From the NCBI RefSeq assembly GCF_004010155.1, contig NZ_RRYH01000017.1:1-64000 (forward strand): a stretch of 64,000 nt of DNA, read 5' to 3'. Both the position numbers and the translations under genes were made by a program. Of the stretch, positions 16,902 through 24,925 are shown in pieces. The notes below the pieces were generated by a model, which saw nothing but the letters and a program-made list of their open reading frames with translations, made no database searches and was not told the DNA's origin. This DNA is from Solirhodobacter olei. GTDB taxonomy: Bacteria; Pseudomonadota; Alphaproteobacteria; Rhodobacterales; Rhodobacteraceae. Every line of letters begins with the position of its first letter. Position 1 is the stretch's first letter.

Positions 16902-17924
16902 GTGGCGAACAATCGAAACGGTCAGGACGACTTCGTCAGGCCCCTCCGCCGGATTTTGGTGGGGGCGTTGGCGTTTCTGCTGATCGCCCTTTTCGTACTC
17001 TGGCGGATCGACAGCCCGCGCGTTGAACGATTCCGCGCCGCGCTGGTCAACCGCTTCGTGCCGAGCTTCGCCTGGGCCATGGTGCCGGTCACCCGCCTGA
17101 CGGTGATGGTGGAAGGATTCCAGTCCTACGCCAGCCTCTACGAACAGAACCAGGAGCTGCGCCGCGAGCTGCAGCAGATGAAGGCCTGGAAGGAAGCAGC
17201 ACTTCAGCTCGAGCAGAAGAACGCCAAGCTGCTCGACCTCAACCAGGTCCACCTCGACCCCAGCCTGACCCATGTCACCGGCGTGGTGCTGGCCGACAGC
17301 GGCTCGCCCTTCCGCCAGTCGGTGCTGCTGAACGTCGGCAAGCGTGACGGCATCGTCAATGGCTGGGCGGTGATGGACGGGCTGGGCCTCGTCGGGCGGA
17401 TCTCTGGCGTCGGCGAAAGCACCAGCCGGGTGATCCTGCTGACTGATTCCAACAGCCGCATCCCTGTGACGGTGGAACCCTCGGGACAGCATGGCATCCT
17501 GCAGGGCGACAACTCCGCCATCCCGCCGCTGGAATTCGTCGAATCGCCGGACGCGATCCGGCCGGGCGACCAGGTCGTCTCCTCCGGCGATGGCGGGGTG
17601 TTCCCCGCGGGCCTCCTCGTCGGCCAGGTGGTCGAGGGGCCGGACCGGCGGCTGAAGGTCCGCCTGGCGGCGGATTACGAGCGGCTGGACTTCCTGCGCG
17701 TGCTGCGCAGCCACCCGGCGGAACATATCTCCGATCCCGGCGGACTGATTGCGCCCCCGGTCCCGCCAGAGCCGGCCGGCGCCGGAACGACGGGCACGAC
17801 CGGCACCACGGGGACCACCTCAGGCACAACCGGCACCACATCCGGCACAACGGGCACGACAGGCACCACATCCGGCACGACAGGCACCACCGGAACGACC
17901 GGCCAGGTAGGCGGCAATGGCTAG
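16902..17924 (+). CDS. mreC: rod shape-determining protein MreC
   Basis: Bitopic elongasome scaffold linking MreB, MreD and PBP2. The 340-residue protein has one N-terminal transmembrane helix (about 20-42), a coiled coil (about 65-100, LYEQNQELRRELQQMKAWKE region) and the two-barrel periplasmic domain (NVGKRDGIVNGWAVMDGLGLVGRI at its core). After about residue 280 the family domain ends and a tail of Pro followed by twelve Gly-Thr-Thr triplets interrupted by Ser appears; the coding DNA is a 9-bp tandem repeat. GTG start. It overlaps mreD by 8 bp, indicating translational coupling. Confidence 0.94.
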   Translation: MANNRNGQDDFVRPLRRILVGALAFLLIALFVLWRIDSPRVERFRAALVNRFVPSFAWAMVPVTRLTVMVEGFQSYASLYEQNQELRRELQQMKAWKEAALQLEQKNAKLLDLNQVHLDPSLTHVTGVVLADSGSPFRQSVLLNVGKRDGIVNGWAVMDGLGLVGRISGVGESTSRVILLTDSNSRIPVTVEPSGQHGILQGDNSAIPPLEFVESPDAIRPGDQVVSSGDGGVFPAGLLVGQVVEGPDRRLKVRLAADYERLDFLRVLRSHPAEHISDPGGLIAPPVPPEPAGAGTTGTTGTTGTTSGTTGTTSGTTGTTGTTSGTTGTTGTTGQVGGNG

Positions 17925-18456
17925 GGCTCTGATCGGTCCTGTCTGGGGCCACCGCGCCCTCTTCGTTGCGCTGGCGCTTCTTCTGATGATCGTTCGGATG
18001 CTGCCGTTGAGCACGCTGCCGGTCTCCGTCCCCGGCCCGGATATCCTTGTCTGCATCGCCTGCGCCTGGGTGCTGCGGCGGCCCGATTACGTGCCCGTCC
18101 TGCTGATCGCCGCCGTGTTCCTGCTGGAGGATTTCCTGCTGATGCGCCCGCCCGGACTCTGGGCCGTCATCGTTCTGGTGGGAACCGAGTTCCTGAGGAA
18201 CCGCGTCGGCCTGATGCGCGAGGTGGGGCTGGCGATGGAATGGGCGCTGGTCAGCGTGGTCATGTTTGCCATGGTCGTGGCCTACCGGCTGGTCTTCGCG
18301 GCAGCGCTGATGCAGGAGCCGCCGATCGCGCTGGTGGCGCTGCAGCTTCTGGGCTCGATCCTCGCCTACCCGGTGGTGGTGGCGCTTTCGGGCCTTCTCT
18401 TCGGGCTGCGGAAGACCGCCCCCGGACAGACTGATTCACTGGGGAGGAGGATATGA
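17917..18456 (+). CDS. mreD: rod shape-determining protein MreD
   Basis: A 179-residue integral membrane component of the elongasome with five or six hydrophobic segments (first at about 13-30, with ALLLMIVRMLPL; last at about 150-168). It shows family-like features such as the VPGPDILVCIACAWVLRRPDYVP region and FLLEDFLLMRPPGLWAV. It anchors MreC and may assist MreB-PBP2 assembly. The ATG overlaps the end of mreC by 8 bp, and the stop overlaps the mrdA start by 4 bp (ATGA), so the five genes are translated as a coupled series. Confidence 0.92.
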   Translation: MARALIGPVWGHRALFVALALLLMIVRMLPLSTLPVSVPGPDILVCIACAWVLRRPDYVPVLLIAAVFLLEDFLLMRPPGLWAVIVLVGTEFLRNRVGLMREVGLAMEWALVSVVMFAMVVAYRLVFAAALMQEPPIALVALQLLGSILAYPVVVALSGLLFGLRKTAPGQTDSLGRRI

Positions 18457-20393
18457 GGCGCTCGCCCCGCGACACCGAGGAAAGCAGCCGCAAGATCAGC
18501 CGCCGCGCCCTTCTTCTGGGCGGCGCGCAGGTGGCGATCGTGGCCGGCCTGACGGCGCGGATGCGCCAGCTGCAGATCGTCGATTCGAAGCAATACCGGC
18601 TTCTGTCGGACAAGAACCGGATCAACATCCGCCTGCTGCCCCCCGCCCGCGGCCTGATCTACGACCGCAACGGCATCCTTATCGCCGGCAACGAGCAGAA
18701 CTACTCCGCCGTCATCCTGCGCGAGGACGCAGGCAACGTGCGCGACACGCTCGACAAGCTCTCCGAGCTGATCCCCCTCTCTCAGGAAGACATCCACCGC
18801 ACCATCCGCGACGTGAAGCGCCACAGCCCCTTCGTGCCGATCACCGTCTCCGACCGGCTGACCTGGGACCAGCTCTCCCGCGTCGCGGTGAACGGGCCGG
18901 CGCTGCCGGGGATCTCGCCCGAGGTCGGGCTCTCGCGCTACTACCCGCTGGACGAGGACCTGGCCCATGTCGTGGGCTATGTCGGCCCGGTCAGCGAGGC
19001 CGACCTGAAGGACAACCCCTCCCCCGATCCGCTCCTGCAGATCCCGAAGTTCCAGATCGGCAAGCTTGGGGTCGAGGCGAAGCTTGAGGAGCAGCTTCGC
19101 GGCACCGCCGGGCTCGAACGGGTCGAGGTGAACTCCGTCGGCCGCGTCATGCGCAAGATCGGCGAGGAGCCGGGCCGGCCGGGCGAGAACATCCAGCTGA
19201 CGATCGACGCCAAGCTTCAGGATTTCCTGATGGCGCGGCTGGTCGGGCAGAGCGCGGCGGTGGTCGTGATGGACGTGGAGAAGGGCGACATCCTCGCCTC
19301 GGTCTCCGCGCCCTCGTTCAACCCCAACCTCTTCGTGCGCGGGATCTCCATCAAGGACTATGCCGCCTATCGCGACAACAACCATCACCCGCTGATCAAC
19401 AAGGCGGTGCAGGGCGTCTACCCGCCCGGCTCCACCTTCAAGATCGTCACTGGGCTGGCCGCGCTGAACTCTGGCCAGCTGAAGCTGACCGACAAAGTCT
19501 TCTGCCCCGGCTACCTGAAGGTCGGCAAACGCATCTTCCACTGCTGGAAACATGGCGGCCACGGCTGGCTCGATATCGAAGGCGCGATCACGCAGAGCTG
19601 CGACGTGTTCTTCTACACCGCCGCCCAGCGCTGCGGGATCGACCCGATCGCACATATGGCCAAGCGCATGGGGCTGGGCGAGGCGCCGGAGCTGCCGATG
19701 TCGGCGATCGCCTCCGGGCTGACGCCAGACAAGAAATGGAAGAAGAAATACCGCCACCAGGACTGGCTGATCGGTGACACGATCAACGCCGCTATCGGCC
19801 AGGGCTACGTGCTGACATCGCCGCTGCAGCTGGCGATCATGACGGCGCGGCTGGCCAGCGGCAAGGCGGTGGTGCCGCGGCTGGTGAAATCGGTCGACTC
19901 GGTCGAGGTGCCGGTGGTGCCGGCCGACGCGCTGAACCTGCCGCAGCCCTTCCTCGACGGCGTGCGCAAGGGCGTCTGGGGCGTGGTGAATTCGATCCAC
20001 GGCACCGCGAATTATGCCCGCATCGCCGACACCTCGATGCTCATGGCCGGCAAGACCGGCACCGCGCAGGTGCGCAACATCACCGCCGCCGACCGCGCCG
20101 CCGGCCTCGCCAAGCCCGACCAGATCCCCTGGAACGAGCGCGACCACGCGCTGTTCGTGGCCTATGCGCCCTTCGACAAGCCCAAGGTCGCCGTCGGCGT
20201 CGTGGTCGAGCATGGCGGGCCGGACCATTCCGCCGCCCCTCTGGGCCGCGACGCGCTGCTTTTTGCCATGACGGGCGGGGTGCCGCCTCTCTCCGCCTAC
20301 CCGGCGCGCTACCGCAAGGAGATCGGCGCCGAGTTCAATGCCCTCAAGCTGCGCAATATCGAACCCCAGCCGCCGGCAAGGAGCCGCGCATGA
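18453..20393 (+). CDS. mrdA: penicillin-binding protein 2
   Basis: Class B PBP, the transpeptidase of the elongasome, cross-linking peptidoglycan made by RodA. The 646-residue protein has an N-terminal membrane anchor (about 18-34), a dimerisation/pedestal domain (PPARGLIYDRNGILIAGN at 63-80), and a C-terminal penicillin-binding domain with the three catalytic motifs S327-T-F-K330, S380-C-D382 and K532-T-G-T. S-x-D instead of S-x-N is usual for PBP2. The start overlaps mreD by 4 bp, preceded by GGGGAGGA; the stop overlaps rodA by 4 bp. Confidence 0.96.
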   Translation: MRRSPRDTEESSRKISRRALLLGGAQVAIVAGLTARMRQLQIVDSKQYRLLSDKNRINIRLLPPARGLIYDRNGILIAGNEQNYSAVILREDAGNVRDTLDKLSELIPLSQEDIHRTIRDVKRHSPFVPITVSDRLTWDQLSRVAVNGPALPGISPEVGLSRYYPLDEDLAHVVGYVGPVSEADLKDNPSPDPLLQIPKFQIGKLGVEAKLEEQLRGTAGLERVEVNSVGRVMRKIGEEPGRPGENIQLTIDAKLQDFLMARLVGQSAAVVVMDVEKGDILASVSAPSFNPNLFVRGISIKDYAAYRDNNHHPLINKAVQGVYPPGSTFKIVTGLAALNSGQLKLTDKVFCPGYLKVGKRIFHCWKHGGHGWLDIEGAITQSCDVFFYTAAQRCGIDPIAHMAKRMGLGEAPELPMSAIASGLTPDKKWKKKYRHQDWLIGDTINAAIGQGYVLTSPLQLAIMTARLASGKAVVPRLVKSVDSVEVPVVPADALNLPQPFLDGVRKGVWGVVNSIHGTANYARIADTSMLMAGKTGTAQVRNITAADRAAGLAKPDQIPWNERDHALFVAYAPFDKPKVAVGVVVEHGGPDHSAAPLGRDALLFAMTGGVPPLSAYPARYRKEIGAEFNALKLRNIEPQPPARSRA

Positions 20394-21535
20394 GCTACCT
20401 CGAATATACCGTAAAGACTGTCCCCACCGGGCTTCGCAAGGTGCTCTACATCAACTGGGCGCTGGTGGTGCTTCTGATCGCGGTCGCCTCCGCCGGGTTC
20501 CTGATGCTCTATTCCGTGGCCGGCGGATCGCTTCAGCCCTGGGCGGAGCCCCAGATGCTGCGCTTCGTGGCAGGGCTGATCGTGATGTTCATCTTCGCCT
20601 TCGTGCCGACCTGGTTCTGGCGCAACATATCGGGCGTGGCCTACCTGATCGCCCTGGCGCTGCTGGTGCTGGTCGATGTCGCGGGCTCCGTCGGCATGGG
20701 GGCGCAGCGCTGGATCAACCTCGGCTTCATGCGGCTGCAGCCCTCGGAACTTGGCAAGATCGCCCTCGTGATGCTGCTCGCCTCCTACTACGACTGGCTC
20801 GACGTCAAGAAGGTCTCACGTCCGTTCTGGGTGCTGGTGCCGCTCGTGCTGACGCTGGTCCCGATGGCGCTGGTGATGAAGCAGCCCGACCTCGGCACCG
20901 CGATCCTGATGATGCTGGGCGCGGGCGTGGTGATGTTCGTGGCCGGGGTCAGCCCATGGTATTTCGCAGGTATCGGGGTGCTCGGCTCGGGCCTGATCAC
21001 CGCCGTGATGATGTCGCGCGGCACGCATTGGCAGCTTTTGAAGGACTACCAGTACAAGCGGATCGACATCTTCCTCGACCCCGGGTCGGACCCGCTGGGT
21101 GCGGGCTATCACATCATGCAGGCCAAGATCGCGCTTGGCTCCGGCGGCTGGGCCGGCCGGGGCTTCCTGCAGGGCACCCAGTCGCGGCTGAACTTCCTGC
21201 CGGAGAAGCACACCGACTTCATCTTCACCACGCTGGGCGAGGAGTTCGGCTTCCTCGGCACCACCTCGCTGCTGATCCTCTACGCGCTGATCGTGCTCTT
21301 CTGCCTGCATTCGGCGCTCAACAACAAGGACCGCTTCTCCTCGCTGCTGACCATCGGGGTGGCGGCGACCTTCTTCTTCTACTTCGCCGTCAACATGGCC
21401 ATGGTCATGGGCCTCGCCCCCGTCGTCGGCGTGCCTCTGCCGCTGGTGTCTTATGGCGGCTCGGCGATGCTGGTGCTGATGGGGGCCTTCGGGCTGGTGC
21501 AGAGCGCGCACATCCACCGGCCGCGGGGAAGGTGA
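20390..21535 (+). CDS. rodA: rod shape-determining protein RodA
   Basis: SEDS-family peptidoglycan glycosyltransferase, partner of PBP2 in lateral wall synthesis. The 381-residue protein has about ten transmembrane segments and the SEDS signatures GAQRWINLGFMRLQPSE (as a region near 105), KQPDLGTA, and the extracellular loop with GSGGWAGRGFLQGTQS and LPEKHTDFIFTTLGEEFGFLG; VPLPLVSYGGS lies near the C-terminus. Last gene of the cell-shape operon; its ATG overlaps the mrdA stop by 4 bp. A hairpin at 21552 and a cupin gene follow. Confidence 0.96.
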   Translation: MSYLEYTVKTVPTGLRKVLYINWALVVLLIAVASAGFLMLYSVAGGSLQPWAEPQMLRFVAGLIVMFIFAFVPTWFWRNISGVAYLIALALLVLVDVAGSVGMGAQRWINLGFMRLQPSELGKIALVMLLASYYDWLDVKKVSRPFWVLVPLVLTLVPMALVMKQPDLGTAILMMLGAGVVMFVAGVSPWYFAGIGVLGSGLITAVMMSRGTHWQLLKDYQYKRIDIFLDPGSDPLGAGYHIMQAKIALGSGGWAGRGFLQGTQSRLNFLPEKHTDFIFTTLGEEFGFLGTTSLLILYALIVLFCLHSALNNKDRFSSLLTIGVAATFFFYFAVNMAMVMGLAPVVGVPLPLVSYGGSAMLVLMGAFGLVQSAHIHRPRGR

Positions 21536-21551
21536 GGCCCGGGCAGTAGGC

Positions 21552-21570
21552 GCGGGGGCGCTGCCCCCGC
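21552..21570 (+). terminator. hairpin after rodA
   Basis: Stem GCGGGGGC / GCCCCCGC with a 3-nt loop, 16 bp after the rodA stop. It is followed by CCCCCGGAGTATTT rather than a pure T run, so termination may be partial. The GGAGTATTT segment recurs elsewhere in the window. Confidence 0.5.
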
Positions 21571-21612
21571 ACCCCCCGGAGTATTTCAGCCAGGAAAAAG
21601 CAGGACAGCGAA

Positions 21613-21963
21613 ATGAAGGTCGTCAATCTGGCCGAGAAACTCGGCAAATTCGACACTCACTGGGACCCGCACGTGGTGGCGGATTACAACGACAATGACG
21701 TGATGGTGGTGAAGTTCGTGGGGGATTTCCCCTTCCACGACCATCCCGATACCGACGATTTCTTCCTTGTTCTGGAAGGCGAGGTGCTGCTCGACGTCGA
21801 GACGGAGACGCACCGGCTCGGCCCGGGCGATCTGTTTGTCGTGCCGAAAGGCATGCGCCACCGGCCGCGCGCGGAGGCGGAGGCCAAGGTGCTGCTGATC
21901 GAGCCGAAAGGCACGCCGAACACCGGCGACCCGGCGACCGCCGCGAAGAAGCCGAGGCTATGA
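21613..21963 (+). CDS. cupin domain-containing protein
   Basis: A 116-residue single-domain cupin. The metal-site motifs are visible: motif 1 as FPFHDHPDTDDFFLVLEGE (ligand candidates His42 and His44, Asp48 or Glu nearby) and motif 2 as LGPGDLFVVPKGMRHRP with a His near 83. Cupins of this size bind a divalent metal and act as small isomerases, dioxygenases or sensors; the role is unknown. Its stop overlaps the start of the P1 peptidase gene by 4 bp (ATGA), so the two are co-translated. The upstream gap holds the rodA hairpin and a GGAGTATTT motif. Confidence 0.85.
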   Translation: MKVVNLAEKLGKFDTHWDPHVVADYNDNDVMVVKFVGDFPFHDHPDTDDFFLVLEGEVLLDVETETHRLGPGDLFVVPKGMRHRPRAEAEAKVLLIEPKGTPNTGDPATAAKKPRL

Positions 21964-22958
21964 TGCGCCCGGGGCCGCGCAACCTGATCACCGATGTTGC
22001 GGACCTTCGGGTCGGCAGTGCCGAGGACCGCACGCTGCGCTCCGGCGCGACGGTGCTGCTGGGCGACAGGCCCTTCACGGCCGCGGTCCATGTCATGGGC
22101 GGCGCGCCGGGGACGCGGGAGACGGACCTGCTCGCCCCCGACCGGCTGGTGCAGGAGGTCGATGCGCTGGTGCTTTCCGGCGGCTCGGCCTTCGGGCTGG
22201 ATGCGGCCTCCGGCGTGGCGGACGGGCTGCTGGCCATGGGGCGGGGCTTCTCGGTGGGCGCGGCGCGCGTTCCGATCGTGCCGGGGGCGATCCTCTTCGA
22301 TCTGCTGAACGGCGGCGAGAAGGGCTGGGCCGAGAACCCCTACAAGAGCCTCGGCCGGGCGGCGCTGGCGGCGGCGGAGGAGGATTTCGCGCTTGGCAGC
22401 CACGGCGCCGGGGCGGGGGCGACCACCGGCAACCTGAAGGGCGGGCTCGGCTCCGCCTCGGCGGTGCTGGAGAGCGGACTGACCGTCGGCGCATTGGTGG
22501 CGGTCAACGCCGTGGGGCGCGTAACCGTCGGAAATGGCCCGGAATTCTGGGCCGCTCCCTGGGAGATCGGCGGTGAGTTCGGGGGCCTCGGCCTCCCGCC
22601 GCGCTTCCCCGCCACGCACGAACCTTCGCCGATGAAGGGTTCGGGCGAGGCCACCACCATCGCCATCGTCGCCACCGATGCCGTGCTCAGCCAGGCGCAG
22701 GCGCAGCGGGTGGCGACGGCGGCGCATGACGGGATGGCGCGGGCGATCGTGCCGTCGCATACCCCCTTCGACGGGGACCTGGTCTTCGCGGCGGCGACCG
22801 GGGAAAGACCGCTGGCCAATGGCGAGGCCGATGTCTTCGCGCTTGGCCATGCCGCGGCCTGCTGCCTTGCCCGCGCCATCGCGCGGGCTGTCTATGCCGC
22901 CGAGCCCGCGCCGGGGGACCTGCTGCCGAGCTGGCAGGCGAAGTTCGGACGAGGCTGA
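21960..22958 (+). CDS. P1 family peptidase (DmpA/NylC-like)
   Basis: A 332-residue N-terminal-nucleophile hydrolase of the P1/T5-like group, related to DmpA aminopeptidase, beta-peptidyl aminopeptidases and NylC. Recognisable segments are VLSGGSAFGLDAASGVADGL at about 72-90, KGGLGSAS at 160-167, ATTIAIVATDA at 231-241 and HTPFDGDLVFAAATG at 267-281. By analogy with NylC, Thr232 would be the autoprocessing nucleophile, but the Asn that usually precedes it is Ala here. No signal peptide is evident. Translationally coupled to the cupin gene; substrate unknown. Confidence 0.88.
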   Translation: MMRPGPRNLITDVADLRVGSAEDRTLRSGATVLLGDRPFTAAVHVMGGAPGTRETDLLAPDRLVQEVDALVLSGGSAFGLDAASGVADGLLAMGRGFSVGAARVPIVPGAILFDLLNGGEKGWAENPYKSLGRAALAAAEEDFALGSHGAGAGATTGNLKGGLGSASAVLESGLTVGALVAVNAVGRVTVGNGPEFWAAPWEIGGEFGGLGLPPRFPATHEPSPMKGSGEATTIAIVATDAVLSQAQAQRVATAAHDGMARAIVPSHTPFDGDLVFAAATGERPLANGEADVFALGHAAACCLARAIARAVYAAEPAPGDLLPSWQAKFGRG

Positions 22959-23254
22959 GCTTTCCTTAACGGGATCTTGCCGCTGCGTGCCGCGAGACCG
23001 GCGCGCGGGCTGCGTTTTGGCTGCAACCCCCTGTCATGCCTCGAAAAATCGGATACCGCTTTTACACCGCTTTCGCACCGCTTTCGCACCGTAACGCACC
23101 GCCCCTGCCGGGTGCCGGGTCCGGGATGGGTCGACCTGCCAGGAAACCCCGATTTCCCGGATGCACCGCGCCCCGGCCCCCCAGCCCCCCGGCGTTCTGG
23201 ACAAGCGCGGGGCCGGGTGCTTTGGATAGGCCGGACCTGACCTAGGAGGCTGCC
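22959..23254. other. intergenic stretch before gabD
   Basis: No supported gene; two short overlapping frames here compete with each other and lack ribosome binding sites. A direct 11-bp repeat (CACCGCTTTCG twice, then CACCG) lies at about 23066-23092. The only clear gene signal is TAGGAGG just before gabD. Confidence 0.5.
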
Positions 23255-24733
23255 ATGCTCGATTCCGTAACCGATCTTCGCGCGCTGCTGAAGGATCCCT
23301 CGCTGCTGGCGACCAAGGCCTATGTCGCCGGCGAGTGGATCGACGCCGATGACGGCGCCACCTTCGAAGTGCTGAACCCGGCCCGTGGCGATGTCATCTG
23401 CGCCGTGGCGGACCTTGGCCGGGCTGAGGTCGCCCGCGCCATCGCGGCGGCAGAGGTCGCCCAGAAGGCCTGGGCCCGCCGCACCGGCAAGGAGCGCGCC
23501 GCCGTGCTGCGGAAATGGTTCGACCTGATGATGGCGAACCAGGAGGACCTGGCCCGCATCCTGACCGCCGAGATGGGCAAGCCGGTGGCCGAGGCGAAGG
23601 GAGAGATCGCCTATGGCGCCTCCTTCATCGAATGGTTCGCCGAGGAGGCCAAGCGGATCTATGGCGAGACCATCCCCGGCCACCAGCCCGACAAGCGCAT
23701 CACGGTGATCAAGCAGCCGGTGGGGGTGGTGGGCTCGATCACGCCCTGGAACTTCCCCAACGCGATGATCACCCGCAAATGCGGCCCGGCGCTGGCCGTC
23801 GGCTGCGCCTTCGTCGCCCGGCCGGCCGAGCTGACGCCGCTCTCGGCGCTCGCCCTCGCCGTGCTGGCCGAGCGGGCGGGGATTCCGGCGGGGGTGTTCT
23901 CCGTCGTCCCGTCCACCCGCGCCTCCGACATCGGCAAGGAGTTCTGCGAGAACCCGGCGGTGCGCAAGCTGACCTTCACCGGGTCGACCGCGGTCGGACG
24001 GATCCTGCTGCGGCAGGCGGCGGACCAGGTGATGAAATGCTCGATGGAGCTGGGCGGCAATGCGCCCTTCATCGTCTTCGACGATGCCGATCTCGACAAG
24101 GCGGTGGAAGGCGCGATCATCTCCAAATACCGCAACAACGGCCAGACCTGCGTCTGCGCCAACCGGATCTACGTGCAGGCCGGGGTCTATGATGCCTTCG
24201 CCGAGAAGCTCGCCAAGGCGGTGGCGAAGCTGAAGGTCGGCGACGGGCTGGAAACGGGAACCGAGCTTGGGCCGCTGATCAGCCAGGCGGCGGTGGCGAA
24301 GGTAGAGGATCACATCGCCGACGCGCTGGCCCATGGCGGCAAGGTCGTGCTCGGCGGGCATCGGCATGAGCTTGGCGGCACCTTCTTCGAGCCGACGATC
24401 GTGACCGGCGTGACGCCCGAGATGAAGGTCTCGAACGAGGAGACCTTCGGCCCGCTCGCGCCCCTCTACAAGTTCGAGACTGAGGAGGAGGCGATCGCGC
24501 TTGCCAATGCCACGATCTTCGGGCTGGCGAGCTATTTCTATGCCCGCGACATCGGCCGGATCACCCGGGTACAGGAGGGGCTGGAATACGGGATGGTTGG
24601 CGTGAACACCGGGCTGATCTCGACCGAGGTGGCGCCCTTCGGGGGCGTGAAGCAGTCCGGCCTTGGCCGCGAGGGCAGCCATCACGGGACCGAGGATTAC
24701 CTGGAGATGAAATACATCTGCCTCTCGGTCTGA
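23255..24733 (+). CDS. gabD: NAD(P)-dependent succinate-semialdehyde dehydrogenase
   Basis: Oxidises succinate semialdehyde to succinate, the last step of GABA degradation, feeding the TCA cycle. The 492-residue protein is a full-length ALDH: Asn166 in TPWNFPNA, the general base Glu265 in MELGGNAP, and the nucleophile Cys299 in GQTCVCANR, with a second Cys at 301 as is usual in SSADH. ETFGPLAPLYKF and the C-terminal GGVKQSGLGREGSHHG also match the SSADH branch. TAGGAGG lies 7 bp upstream of the ATG. No gabT neighbour is present. Repeat copy C starts 11 bp after the stop. Confidence 0.93.
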   Translation: MLDSVTDLRALLKDPSLLATKAYVAGEWIDADDGATFEVLNPARGDVICAVADLGRAEVARAIAAAEVAQKAWARRTGKERAAVLRKWFDLMMANQEDLARILTAEMGKPVAEAKGEIAYGASFIEWFAEEAKRIYGETIPGHQPDKRITVIKQPVGVVGSITPWNFPNAMITRKCGPALAVGCAFVARPAELTPLSALALAVLAERAGIPAGVFSVVPSTRASDIGKEFCENPAVRKLTFTGSTAVGRILLRQAADQVMKCSMELGGNAPFIVFDDADLDKAVEGAIISKYRNNGQTCVCANRIYVQAGVYDAFAEKLAKAVAKLKVGDGLETGTELGPLISQAAVAKVEDHIADALAHGGKVVLGGHRHELGGTFFEPTIVTGVTPEMKVSNEETFGPLAPLYKFETEEEAIALANATIFGLASYFYARDIGRITRVQEGLEYGMVGVNTGLISTEVAPFGGVKQSGLGREGSHHGTEDYLEMKYICLSV

Positions 24734-24744
24734 AGGGATCCCGT

Positions 24745-24909
24745 GGTGCGCAATGAATGCGCACCCTACGCGGTGAGGACCGGGATCTGTCCGCTTATTG
24801 CGTAAAGAACCGCTTCGCGTAGCCGGGGCGGTGACTCACCAATAGCGCCCGCCCTTGGGGGCGGACGGGCGCTGGCCCGGCGGTGCTAACGCACCGCTGT
24901 TCCGGGCCG
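24745..24909. repeat. dispersed intergenic repeat, copy C (inverted, about 165 bp)
   Basis: Read on the reverse strand it starts CGGCCCGGAACAGCGGTGCG, contains GGGCCAGCGCCCGTCCGCCCCC followed by AAGGGCGGGCGCTATTGGTGAGTC (both cited as blocks also present in copy A), GCGGACAGA, and ends in the GGTGCGCA-N5-TGCGCACC palindrome. It fills the gap between the convergent gabD and sbmA genes, so the family is found in both orientations. Confidence 0.8.
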
Positions 24910-24925
24910 ACAGGGGGGCCTGGCA

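Noticed and set aside
17675-17917. A leftward Val/Pro repeat frame (VVPVVPVVPD) opposite the mreC tail
   Set aside because: It is the antisense reading of the Gly-Thr-Thr coding repeat, not a collagen- or silk-like gene.
23036-23245. Short ORFs before gabD
   Set aside because: Two overlapping frames compete, neither has a ribosome binding site, and both run into the gabD leader.
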